From: Sphaeroforma arctica JP610
Taxonomy: Eukaryota > Opisthokonta > Ichthyosporea > Ichthyophonida
Direction of reading: 5' to 3'
DNA: 21,521 bases
NCBI RefSeq assembly: GCF_001186125.1
Contig: NW_014040118.1
Location: forward strand, 13,868 to 35,388
Numbering within the stretch: the stretch's first letter is position 1; the number at the start of each line of letters is the position of its first letter. The position numbers and the translations under genes were made by a program. Shown here piece after piece: positions 10,625 through 20,675 of this stretch. Under the pieces are notes generated by a model. It was given only the letters and a program-made list of their open reading frames with translations. It did no database searches and was not told the DNA's origin.

Positions 10625-10889
10625 GAGGGCTCAGGGGCTCAAGGGCTCAGGGCTCAAGGGCTCAGGGCTCAGGGCTCAGGGCTCAGGGCTCAGGGCTCAG
10701 GGCTCAGGGCTCAGGGCTCAGGGCTCAGGGCTCAGGGCTCAGGGCTCAGGGCTCAGGGCTCAGGGCTCAGGGCTCAGGGCTCAGGGCTCAGGGCTCAGGG
10801 CTCAGGGCTCAGGGCTCAGGGCTCAGGGCTCAGGGCTCAGGGCTCAGGGCTCAGGGCTCAGGGCTCAGGGCTCAAGGCTCAGGGCTCAG
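10625..10889. repeat. GGGCTCA heptamer satellite
   Basis: About 38 copies of the 7-bp unit GGGCTCA, nearly perfect over the central 200 bp, with a few GGGGCTCA and AAGGGCTCA variants at the left edge. Runs of three G spaced by four bases on the plus strand meet the simple G-quadruplex pattern. Flanking sequence (10530-10624, 10890-10915) has related GACTCAG words, so the array probably grew from a local seed. It ends some 30 bp before the kinase exon. Confidence 0.95.
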
Positions 10890-10967
10890 TCATCTCTAGT
10901 AGGGACTCAGGGCTCCAGGCGACCGAGGAAACTGTAGCGATCCAAGAGAAATATCAGATGAAGGAGG

Positions 10968-12720
10968 GTAGAATTTCTCGTGAGAACTTCTTCAAACAAG
11001 AAACTGTCGGGAAAGGTGCCTTTAGTATACCGAGGCGTTCTGTACGACAAGGGCTGTTTCGCGCCTATTGCGATTAAGGAGCTGCAAGATACGGGTGTGG
11101 CCCCTGTGAAAGCAGGACTCTACGACAATGGTTTTAGTGAAAGTGAATCGATGACTATAAGCACAAGCACCGTAAATGCTGCCACCGGCGCACAGGTAGG
11201 CGTATTCTCTGCCTGTTGCTATGATTCAGACTTGTATTTTATCTGGGCCCTAGGTTGTGTTTATAATGATATCGGCGATGTTAGCACATTTCGTTTTCCT
11301 CACGCTACCTTGCCTTCCGTATGTTGCAGATCGAGCCACTACGAGAGGCCGAGTTAATGCGAGTTTTGGGACATCCCAATATTGTATCATGCATTGGAGT
11401 GTCCGAGAAGATGCGTGGATGTCGATGTGTAATTTACATGATCACATGATCAATATGGTCAATTCAGGAAACCTGTCCTGTAATTTACATGATCACATGA
11501 TCAATATGGTCAATTCAGGAAAGGTAGGTCACCCTATGTAAGAGAGAGAATATGTGCATTATCATCGAGCAAATGTCGATGTGTGATTTACATGACAATA
11601 TGTTCAATATGGACAATTCAGGACAGGTATGTCGCCTTATAATATTGGCGATTCAACATTCACCTGCTGTCCTACTACTTCTCGACCAAATTCTGGTAAA
11701 GGTAAAACAAAATTGCTGGATGAATGCAATAGCACACTGACACTCAACAATGAATGGATCAGGTATTTGATGAGACAGAAGCCATGTGGTACGCATATCA
11801 ATTTGCCCGTGGGATGGCCTACTTGTCATGGCGGGGCGTGGTGCATCGAGATTTGGCAGCACGTAATTGCATGCTGTCCGCGCCAACGACCGGATTATTC
11901 GGACTGACAATTTTGAAGGTATGGATGTGCTTGCTGATTCGTTTTAGTGGCTATAAGATTCACTCAAAACATGCGTGCAATGTAGGCACAGGCTTCTATC
12001 CGTGATTCCTCCGTTCGATCCTGTTTAAGTTGGAAGTCACTTACCTCCTTGTTCTGGCAATCAGGTGTCCGATTTCGATAGATCCCGATTTACGAAAGGT
12101 CGACAACGACAGGAAACCGCCGCATTTGAATTAAGTCGTGAGTCAAACGCGATAGATGCAGATGGGTACGATGATTCGTCTGATGATGATGATCAGTATG
12201 TCTCCACCAATAGGATACGACTTCCGGTATGTCAGTACAAGATGGCTCCACTTTTTTTATAAATATCACTTTATAATTCTCTCGACTTCAATTTTTCGTC
12301 TAAACATTTGTTATGCCGAAATTTCTTCTTATTAATAGATTCGATGGATGTCTATTGAGGTCTTCAGGCAAAACTGATATAGCAGTAAAAGCGACGTTTG
12401 GAGTTTTGGTGTGACACTTTGGGAGCTCTTCAGCATGGGAACGGTATGTCTTCACTTTACCCGGAGACATTCTGATAGTACAAGGCGAACCGATATTGCA
12501 GCTTGAACGGAAACTTGATCTAACCTAACCAGATTGCTATGTATATATATTCTACAATTATATAGCTTCCGTACGCTGGCACAGACATGCATGAGACTCT
12601 CGAGCGTATTGAACAGGGTTATCGGCTCGAGGCACCTAATGGGTGCCCTCACCGTGTGTATCGCATAATGAGCGACACGTGGGCGCGTCATCCTGAAGCA
12701 CGACCGGATTTCAAGACAAG
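10968..12720 (+). other. Tyrosine kinase domain (broken)
   Basis: In order: ISRENFFKQETVGKGAF (glycine loop, 11009-11023), then VYRG in another frame after a short deletion; IAIKEL with the ATP lysine at 11076-11078; helix C EAELM and HPNIV at 11345-11386; a hinge segment VIYM...NSGNL in repeated copies; YQFARGMAYL; HRDLAARN with the catalytic Asp at 11850-11852; SDFD at 12068-12079, where DFG is usual; an activation loop of about 50 residues with an acidic stretch and two Tyr; IRWMSIE, where WMAPE or WMSPE is usual; SDVWSFGVTLWELFSMG; and LPYAGTD to HPEARPDF. Lysine, Glu, HRD Asp, Asn and metal-binding Asp are all still encoded. Loss of function comes from frame damage, not from loss of those residues. 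Six or more exons, mostly with clean splice sites. Confidence 0.85.
11415..11634 (+). repeat. Triplicated kinase hinge segment
   Basis: Three related copies of about 45-55 bp contain TGTAATTTACATGATCACAT and run to TCAATATGGTCAATTCAGGA. They start near 11426, 11478 and 11582. The first two are almost identical over 45 bp; the third differs at about five positions. Copies two and three are each followed by a donor-like site (GTAGGT, GTATGT). The encoded segment (VIYM, then NMVNSGNL) fits the beta-5/hinge region of a kinase, where EYM-x-NG-x-L is usual. At most one copy can have belonged to a working kinase. Confidence 0.7.
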
Positions 12721-13983
12721 GTGTGGAGTCTTTGCCGGCTGGTTTGTGGGGAAGTATGTACTTTTGTAACGGTGTCTTGTATTTGTTGAAGACCAATGTT
12801 TTGAGTGCCTGTGTCGATGGTTAAAGGTATCGACATGGAGTACCAGCGCAATTGCAGACTAATAGTTTAGAAGCCCATGACCTTGGATCATGGGGCAGGA
12901 TAATGGATTGCTTGAAGCAGGCTGTCGTTTACTAAGGAAGTATCCGTCGTTCTCGTTTACACTTCATTTTATAACAATTATTCTCCATGAACTCCGTTGC
13001 GGCACGTCGATCCTGGTTACTGTGCCGAATGGATGGTAGATAACGGCGATGTATGCGTACAGCCGGCTGAGGGCAGACTAGGGAGGATCCTCAGTGCCAC
13101 CATGTCGAAAGACAGACGGAAGAATGAGTACGACTACCGCAGATCCGAATCGCCGGGCAGTCAACAGTCAAATGAAAACTCAACGTCACTCGATCGTAGA
13201 GAGGCGCACGAAGGTGAGCAAAGGCTGCGTATCGAAAGTCGGAACGATACATAGATGGCTACCGCATACGATGAGATGAGAGACGATGTGTTTGGGGAAA
13301 CCTAGGAAGATTCGCAGCTCGTCGCTTCTTACATCAACGATTTCTTCGATGAAGCCCTGGTTGACACATCTAGATATGCAGGGCGAACACCCGCCGCTAA
13401 GTGCTGACGGGGACCTACTGAACTCTGCCGACGTCCCAGGCCCATCGGATTATGAGTATATGAACAGTGTTGAAGACTTCAATGATCTTGGTTATGTCGA
13501 CGACATCTTAGACGATGTGGATGAGCCCGCGCACATTTCCGGGCTCAATCCGACTGTGATCGATAACGATGCTGCAGTGTGCAATTATGTAGACGTTGTG
13601 CCGGAAAGTTCAGTGCCACTGTGAAGAAATTCCGCGCCTACAGTCGTCTCTGCCGGCACTAGAATGTCGAGTCTGCCGATGTTACACGCGACAAGTTCTG
13701 CAGCCAACTCACTCGCCCGGGGGAATCGCCTCTCCTTTGGGAACGCATAAACACAAACACGAGTGTCGGCGACAGAGAAGTCGAAGCGAAGCTCGAGACA
13801 TGCTGCGGATGTGATCCCTGAGAAGCCTGCAGACACGTCTCACACATTTTGTCGAGCTAGTACAGATTCTTACACTCCAACTGCATCAATTCGGCGGCGC
13901 AATGAACTTTTCTGCATGCGCTGTCACTCACAACCAGAGACAGTAGTAGCAACATACTTGGTACGAGTGCTAGTACCAGGAAC

Positions 13984-14151
13984 TCGCCTAAACGGCGACC
14001 CAGTAGCATTCCGAGCCCTCATCAAAGACTGAGTTTAAGTCTCAATGATGAATTTGTGGAAGTAAGCTCGCCTAACCGGAGACACAGTAGTCTTCCGAGC
14101 TCTGATCAGGATCTAAGCTTGAATCTTAATGAGGATTTTGTTGAAGTGGTG
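13984..14151 (+). repeat. 84-bp coding tandem repeat (28 residues, two copies)
   Basis: Two copies of a 28-codon unit follow one another: SPKRRPSSIPSPHQRLSLSL plus NDEFVEVS, then SPNRRHSSLPSSDQDLSLNL plus NEDFVEVV. The closing FVEVV matches the YVDVV motif elsewhere in the tail but has Phe in place of Tyr. The period is a multiple of three, and both copies share one frame. Confidence 0.85.
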
Positions 14152-15175
14152 CACACTTCGAGCCTAACTACAGATGAGAACCGTAGGATGCCGTCAACAC
14201 CCTCGGTATCAAATCATGCTAGTCGCCGCCGTGTGCAAACTGAACCACATATTGCAGCAGCCATAGTCCGGCATATGGCCGAAAACCCGAGCTCGCGCAA
14301 CAGAAACGCAAACAAGCTGACAGGTAGCAAAACTACTAGACTCTTAAGGCCAGATTCGTTATACGTTGACGCCGTGGTCAGTAGCTATGCAGTGTTAGAA
14401 GAAGGCAGCCACGGGCTACTTATGGGAAGAGGCCGTAGATGAGTCCGCGCCAACTCAGCTTCTGTTTCTGGTAACAGAGACGAAATTAACCTCGATTCCA
14501 ACTATGCTGAGGTGGTTTCATCTACCACGAGTAATATAAAAAGCTCGGAACTACTGCGGAAACAGGGATCCGCAAGGACAGAGGTATACACGAGCCCTGA
14601 TATATCCCCTCTAACCCGATCTGCACTGGAGGTTACACGTGGACATTCTCTTTCTGTAGAACTCGCTTCGTCTGGAAATGACAGTCGTATCAGCTCTTCT
14701 GGTGGTGAGAATCAGCCTAATACCCAGTACGTAGATGTTGTTTCACCGGAAAGAAGCCATCCTATATCAAAATCACATTCCCGGCCGAGAGCAATATTGT
14801 CCAAAGCGCAAACATTGCCCGAATCTTCATCAGCAGCAAACGACAGTGTGTACGTCAATGATGTCCCGTCCAGTGCGCGCGCTCAGGCGCAAATATCTGA
14901 GAACGTAGCGCCACTGCCGAGAGACTATGCCGCTCCACGCATGCGACCAAAATCTACGCCACACAATAGGGTGGAAAAGCCAGACAACAACTATGTGTCT
15001 GTCGTCCCTTCACCTTATGCGAGTGTCAGTGGATCTGGTGCGAGTGTACAGCGCTCTGCTACAATCCCAAGCCGACCTGTAGACACTTCTCCACACGGCA
15101 GTGAGTACGTAGACGTTGTTTCAGTCACAACAAAACACCGCGGGTGGTCACCGTCGACGGTGCAAGTGTTAAACG

Positions 15176-15544
15176 GTAAACCCGATTAGGAGCGAGTCTG
15201 CGGTACAAGGAAGTATAGTGAAAGATCTCACCGTATCGAAGAGCACCAGCAATGACTGCACCTACTTTTACAATGATATGGTTCAACAGGCTGACAGGGT
15301 TATCCCGAGTAGGGATGAGTCTGAGGTACAAGGCAGTAGAGTGAAAGGTCTCCTCGTATCGAAGCGTACTAGCAATGACTGCATCAACTCTTACAATGAT
15401 TTAGTTCAACAGGTTGACAGGGTTAACCCGAGTAGGGGTGGGTCTGCGGTACAGGGCAGTGGTGTGGAAGATTACACCGTGTCGAAGAGCACTAGCAATG
15501 ACTGCACCTACTTTTATAATGATATGGTTCAGCAGATTGACTCG
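15176..15544 (+). repeat. 123-bp coding tandem repeat (41 residues, three copies)
   Basis: Three copies start at about 15176, 15299 and 15422. Each encodes a unit like RVNPSRGGSAVQGSGVEDYT followed by VSKSTSNDCTYFYNDMVQQ. Copies one and three carry TYFYNDM; copy two carries NSYNDL. A remnant of the previous unit (GTGCAAGTGTTAAAC, 15160-15174) has one extra base, which is where the upstream frame is lost. The repeated tyrosine suggests copy number once set the number of docking sites. Confidence 0.88.
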
Positions 15545-16390
15545 CTCACTCAAGGCTCTGTATTGGCGACCAGCCCATCTCAAATCCCCACCGACACCTC
15601 GCGTCCGCTTGCACGAGCCACGACGGATACCCCACTGGCTCGCACACACTCGAACCGCCGCATCCGAGACGCCAGCATCCATTCTCTCGAACGTTCCGAT
15701 TCCTTCGTAAAAATCACACTGGACGACGACCATGAGAGGACGAGCACGGTGGCGGATGTGTATGCTGGATTGTGCCGATCACAGTCCAACACTGTCAGAC
15801 AATCGACTTTTGCACGCGGTTCCGGTATAGCACTGCCAGCGTCATCGTTGCGGCCAGAGCTAGGACCAGAACCAGCTTCTCACACAAAGCAGAGTCGATC
15901 TAGTAGTCTCTACAGGACGGGCTCTGATAGCTTGAGCCCTGCCATGCCCCGTGCACTAAGCAGTGGCGATATGTGCCCGGTAGGAATTTATGCTTTTCGG
16001 CTGGTGCATTGTCGGAAATAGACGGACAATCCATCGCGGGCAAACCGGCGGATTCACAACTCAATGTGACCGATCCAAGCATCACAGGCGACCGGCCTAT
16101 CTCCGCAGACTTCCTGGACAAAATAAATGCCAGCCGTAATTGGGAGCTCCAACAGTCTATACCTCGCGCGGAATAATAGTAGTGATGACATTCGACACAA
16201 TGCGTTCAGGTCTTTTGGCCGCCGGCGTTCCAACAAGTTGTATACCAAAGAGCTGCCAACCACTCGCGAAGGGTCGCCTGTGATTAAAAATGTAGTCCAT
16301 GACACTTAACCTATGGATGGGAGGTCAGCCAGTGTGGAAATTAATCGCCTTCCTGAAATGGAAGACGAAGAGGATGATAGAATAGAATAA

Positions 16391-16839
16391 CACAATTTTT
16401 GGACGTGTCGTAGCAAATGAGGTAAAGTTAGAAAGATATAGAAAATCAATAAAAATAGAAAATTGACAATTTGCAGCAAGTGAAATGCATCATACTATTC
16501 AACCTGATGGATCTAATTTTTTAGATAGTAGTTCTGTAGTACACAACGATCGGAAAAGTATGCCGTCTGTACGGTGACGACGCGCACCTAAAACATCATT
16601 TATCAGACATCTTATGAATCAACCCATTGATATACATCAGTAATACACATACGTTATTTGAATGGCGACTTGTCGCTATTGATATCGCAAAATGAACTCG
16701 ATTAACAGATATATCGAATACTATAGCCTTGCTGTAATATCGACAACAATGGTTTTTGCGGAGTAGCTGTCCCAATTAACAGCACCCGCAGCACTTTGAC
16801 AACAAAATTAATTACTACTATTTTTTCTTCCAATCTTTT
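16391..16839. other. Convergent intergenic region
   Basis: About 450 bp of AT-rich sequence between the end of the kinase pseudogene (+) and the end of ERCC8 (-). It contains an AATAAA at 16448-16453, 58 nt after the kinase stop and a plausible polyadenylation signal for that gene. For ERCC8 only an ATTAAA overlapping its stop codon (16838-16843, minus strand) was seen. No other gene is visible. Confidence 0.6.
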
Positions 16840-19800
16840 TTAATCCTCGTCGCTCCACGTGTCCAGTTCTGGCCGCCTTGTCTCCCCACCGACATCCAGC
16901 TGGAAGTCGGACGCGTCTGCAGTTTTGTGTTCGCTGAACGTTCCCTTGTCATCTACTAATGCAGCCCTGCGGCGCCTCTCGTCCGTGCCTAAAAGACAAA
17001 TTCGTATCAGAAAACTCGGAAGAAACGCCTTTACACCAGAAAAATAAATTTGACAAACTATTGACGGGCGCCCAAGTAGAGTGGAAATTCGAACCAACTG
17101 TAAATTGCACCCAGTTTGTACTGATATTTGACTGGGTCAACACGGAAATTTGGACTTGTGAATATATAAAATCCAAAATAAGCCAGAAATCTCAGACCTA
17201 TTTTTGAGCTATATACGTTAAAAATTAGGTCAATTTTTTGGAAGAAAGTTCTTTCATTCTGGTGTAACTTGAAGTCGTTCAAAATGTCCTGCAAATTCAT
17301 ATGACCTAGAGATATTAGAGATTCAAAAATGCAATTTGGCCCAGTAGATTTCAGTACAACCTGGGTGCAATTGCCAGCTATTTTGATTTCCCCCCTCTCA
17401 TTGTAAATCACAGAAACACGCACCAGTGAGACTCGCTAATAAGTGCGATCATGGTACATTAAAAGCTTCGACACCATTAGGTCCCCCCACATCATACCCG
17501 GACTCCAACAGAGAATCTCATGATCGTGCCCTCCACTGTACACTAAAGGCTCGCTCGGGTGACAGGCGATTGTATTGACTCGCCCGAAATGACCCTGCAA
17601 TTCAAATAAAATTCGAGTGAAGTTGAAGCGATATCCAATGATATTTTCATTCATTGCTTACTACTGCTTTCTGCCCTTTTCATACGTATCTTTCACGTAT
17701 GGGCGTACGGGACACAGACCACATGTAGAGCTTTGAATACTATCATTTTGGCCTTTGCATTCTGAGGAATGTTACTAGTCGATAAGCAAAAACAGGCACT
17801 TGCAGTTGCACCAATCCGATTCTCGCATCGTAGTGGAGGTCTTACCGTCAACGTGTGTACGCGCTTTGCCGTATACAACTCATACAGAGCTATGTCGTGA
17901 CCAGTGGGGTGGTATACGATAGGCCTCTCAGAATGTAGGGATACGGCCACCTGGATTGTTGGTGCGGTTGAACGGTGCGAAAAGGATCGTTGAAATGAAT
18001 TGAACGACCGGTCTATCAATCAACTGTACCAATAAGTATTTGCGCGTCCTCACTTGAACCCAGCACACAACTATATAAAACCAATAAAACCAACCTCGAT
18101 GCGTATGGAAATACTCGGCTACATGGAACGGTGTGCGAAAAATTACCTGAGCTGTGGTACGACTAGTGTTCTCAATCGCCGCATAATTGTTGAGCGTGTT
18201 TAGTCCCGTGAATTGATCCCACAGTCGCATACGGTTGTCCCTCCCTAATAATAGACAGGTAGACACATATGTGATTCAATACTACAGAATAGTAACATTT
18301 TGGAACAACGTCATGCAAGCTCTTTGCGTATGCTAGGCACTTCTGATTGGCACAGACTCTGTTCTCTTTCCACCACATTTGCCTCAACCAACCCGGTAGC
18401 CACACACCTCCTAAACCACCCTAGAATATAATGCAACACACCTGAGCTGAGAATATAAAGTGCATCAGGAGTGAAGGTGACTGCATTCACTCCTCCATTG
18501 TGCGCGGTATGGCGGCCCGTTGCATCGGAGGAGCCGCTGCTGTTATACTGGTCCAGAGCACCCAACAAACTCTTAGCTGATCTACGCAGAAGTCACGGTT
18601 AGGTTGGATCATGATGGGTGCAGAGTTCGGTACTGCTGGCGTATGCATGAACGATCACGCATGTTGCATGTTACTTTCTGTGCAACCTACAAATTTTATA
18701 CTACCGTGTTTTTCGCCCATGAGGGCCACTGCTGAAGACCAATATGAACTGCCACTCTGCGTGTCGGTCTTAAAACAAAAGCAGTAGAAACAGCGATTAA
18801 GTGCAGCAAAGCGTAACTCGACAATCCAACACAGATCCACCGATATTGGCACAGACATCTACACTCTCGTTCTGAAATGAATATAACAAATATGCAGCTC
18901 GCAGCTGAAATACCTTATATCCCACATAAGCAGACGATGGTCCCTGCCACCGCTGACAAGTGTATATTGATCCCTCGGCGACCAAACCACAGACAGAACG
19001 CTATCGTTGTGACCTTGTAAAGTGTGTGTATACCCTCCCGAACGCATATCACACAATCGGATACTGCTGCCCGCCGTGGCAGCTGACATTTTCCAGAGTA
19101 TGGATAGCGAGAATCAGAAGTCAGAGATTGACACGCCAACTCGTACATTAACAATTGTACGCATGGCTGTGGTATCACTGTCACTATTGTAACACAGTAA
19201 TGCTTCATCTATATTTCGTAGCTGATTGTCGTGCATACAGTTTGCAGCTTCGTCGGTTTATACAGCGCTCTCAACGTGATGCTTAAAACAGCCGGGTCTT
19301 CTCGTTGACGAACGTAAAGGCGACGCTTGTCTACATGCACTAAGATGCACTCTAGGAATCTCACACAAGCCTCATTTTTCGGTATCAAATATAGTACAAT
19401 AAACTAACATTGAGCCACTTAAATCTCTACTTGCAGCATTTTAACACACTTACTGGCCATCAGACAATGACCCGTGGCATTGGTAGGTAGGGCGTGAGTG
19501 AACACTCTATCCTTCAGATCAAAGGTTGTGACGCATTCCATAGCGTTTGTATCCCATACTTTCAGGAGATGGTCAAACCCGCTGGTAGTGAACAGACCCG
19601 TATCCACTGGGTACCATTGTGCCTACAATGAAGCACAATTTTGAGTTGTATTTGTATCTTTTTGCGAGAATATACTATACTATATGAATTGCCACAGCTA
19701 CGGCATCACACCCCTGTGTAACAGAGACACAAAGAATATATGCATACGAGTTCGCTGCTAGAGAAACTGCGTGGAAGTGTACTGAAATGCGATGTCATTT

Positions 19801-20582
19801 CTCTTTGACCAACCCATCTGACGGAAAGCAGTGAATAGCTTCGGCACAAAATAGAGATTGCGATACTTTACGCTGAATAAGAATTTTAAAATACCTACCC
19901 GTCCAATACTAAAGGCATGTGCGTCAGATAACTTCGCAATCACGGGAGCTATTGCTGGTCTCGGTGTGTGCTGCGCTGGTTGAGCATCTGTGAGCGTCAC
20001 AAGTAAGAAGACTTAGGCACGGTGCACACTGCAATAGGCAGTGCGAGGATCGCTTATTTTATCATAAGGCATTAAGTTAGCCTCACTTTTCTACAGAAAA
20101 ACAATATAGAATATAATTTATGCAGTTCTATTTTATGTTTGTTTACATACTAGTAATGCCAGACAGTACACACACCATGCAACATACCATGGTAGCTAAG
20201 CGGCTCAGGCTTAGCATCCATTACATCATGGATCGCTACCGCTCCATTCGTAGAAGCCGATAGCAGGCTGAAGGGCAACGAAAAGATATAGCAATTAGCC
20301 TACAGCACTTCACAACTTATACTGTGTACGTGGTTAGCTGCGCTATTCCTGAACACATTTGAGCGCTTTGATGTACCCTTTATTCTAATTAAAACCATTA
20401 TGCAGAATGATTTTCTATGCGACTTGAATACAGCGCAGGCAAGTGAGCATGTACACGCACAAAAAGCCAGAGAATATAGCATTGCAGACTAAACACGAAT
20501 TCATACTATGTCAGCGCTCCTCCGTCCGAAAAGAAGCGAGTTTTATACAACACCAACACTTTCAAGCACATTAATTCATATC

Positions 20583-20675
<93 letters not shown>

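Larger units (their letters stand above)
9328..10910. other. Repeat-filled segment without a gene
   Basis: About 1.6 kb separates the membrane-helix exon from the kinase. It holds three copies of a TACTCTCGGG box, a TATAAATA, a GGCTGAA heptamer array, two copies each of an ATGAAAATTTGTCGAAAA-type repeat (about 9936-9962 and 9989-10017) and a TCTGTACAACGACAGGCATC-type repeat (about 10033-10056 and 10075-10096), an A-rich stretch (10310-10460), and a long GGGCTCA array. No coding segment is supported. Its ends lie next to the two copies of an 18-bp direct repeat (9277-9294, 10921-10938), so it may be sequence that came between two halves of one gene. Confidence 0.6.
10911..16390 (+). pseudogene. 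Decayed receptor-type tyrosine kinase with long tyrosine-motif tail
   Basis: This segment begins with an acidic juxtamembrane-like stretch (10916 onward, ATEETVAIQEKYQMKEGRIS). It continues through tyrosine kinase exons to 12720 and then a C-terminal tail to TAA 16388-16390. Tyrosine rather than Ser/Thr kinase specificity is shown by HRDLAARN and SDVWSFGVTLWELFSMG. Kinase exons: about 10911-11195, 11330 to about 11524, about 11700-11918, 12065-12226, 12339-12443 and 12566-12720. Breaks include a deletion in the glycine loop, TGA at 12375, TAG at 13303, TGA at 14440, TAA at 16307 with the same frame continuing afterwards, and several frame changes. The neighbouring ERCC8 gene has none, so I infer a pseudogene that decayed recently enough for its motifs to stay clear. 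It probably belonged with the upstream ectodomain. Confidence 0.8.
12997..16390 (+). other. C-terminal tail with repeated tyrosine docking motifs
   Basis: About 3.4 kb of Ser-rich coding sequence without an obvious fold. Tyrosine motifs include NEYDYRR, AYDEM, YINDF, DYEYMNS, GYVDDI, NYVDVV (13585), LYVDAVVSSYAVL (14358), NYAEVV (14501), QYVDVV (14727), VYVNDV (14849), NYVSVV (14992), EYVDVV (15106), TYFYNDM (twice), SYNDL and VYAGL. YINDF, YMNS and YVND fit the pYxN pattern bound by Grb2-type SH2 domains. SNYAEV and SEYVDV fit the ITIM-like pattern. The frame changes near 13270, 13400, 13630, 13760, 14030, 15170, 15970 and 16130. The last piece, RSASVEINRLPEMEDEEDD, continues in frame past the TAA at 16307 to 16388. 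The intron or exon border between 12720 and 12997 was not resolved. Confidence 0.7.

Noticed and set aside
10625-10889. Telomeric repeat
   Set aside because: The unit is GGGCTCA, not a known telomere repeat. Genes lie on both sides, so it is treated as an interstitial satellite.
537-14442. TGA reassigned to an amino acid as the main explanation for the stops
   Set aside because: Frame changes, a broken glycine loop and other stop types occur as well, and ERCC8 has no internal TGA. Decay explains all of it.
17058-17423. Open frame of 121 codons on the minus strand
   Set aside because: It lies inside ERCC8 intron 10, spans the inverted-repeat element, and shows no recognisable domain. The flanking exons splice cleanly around it.
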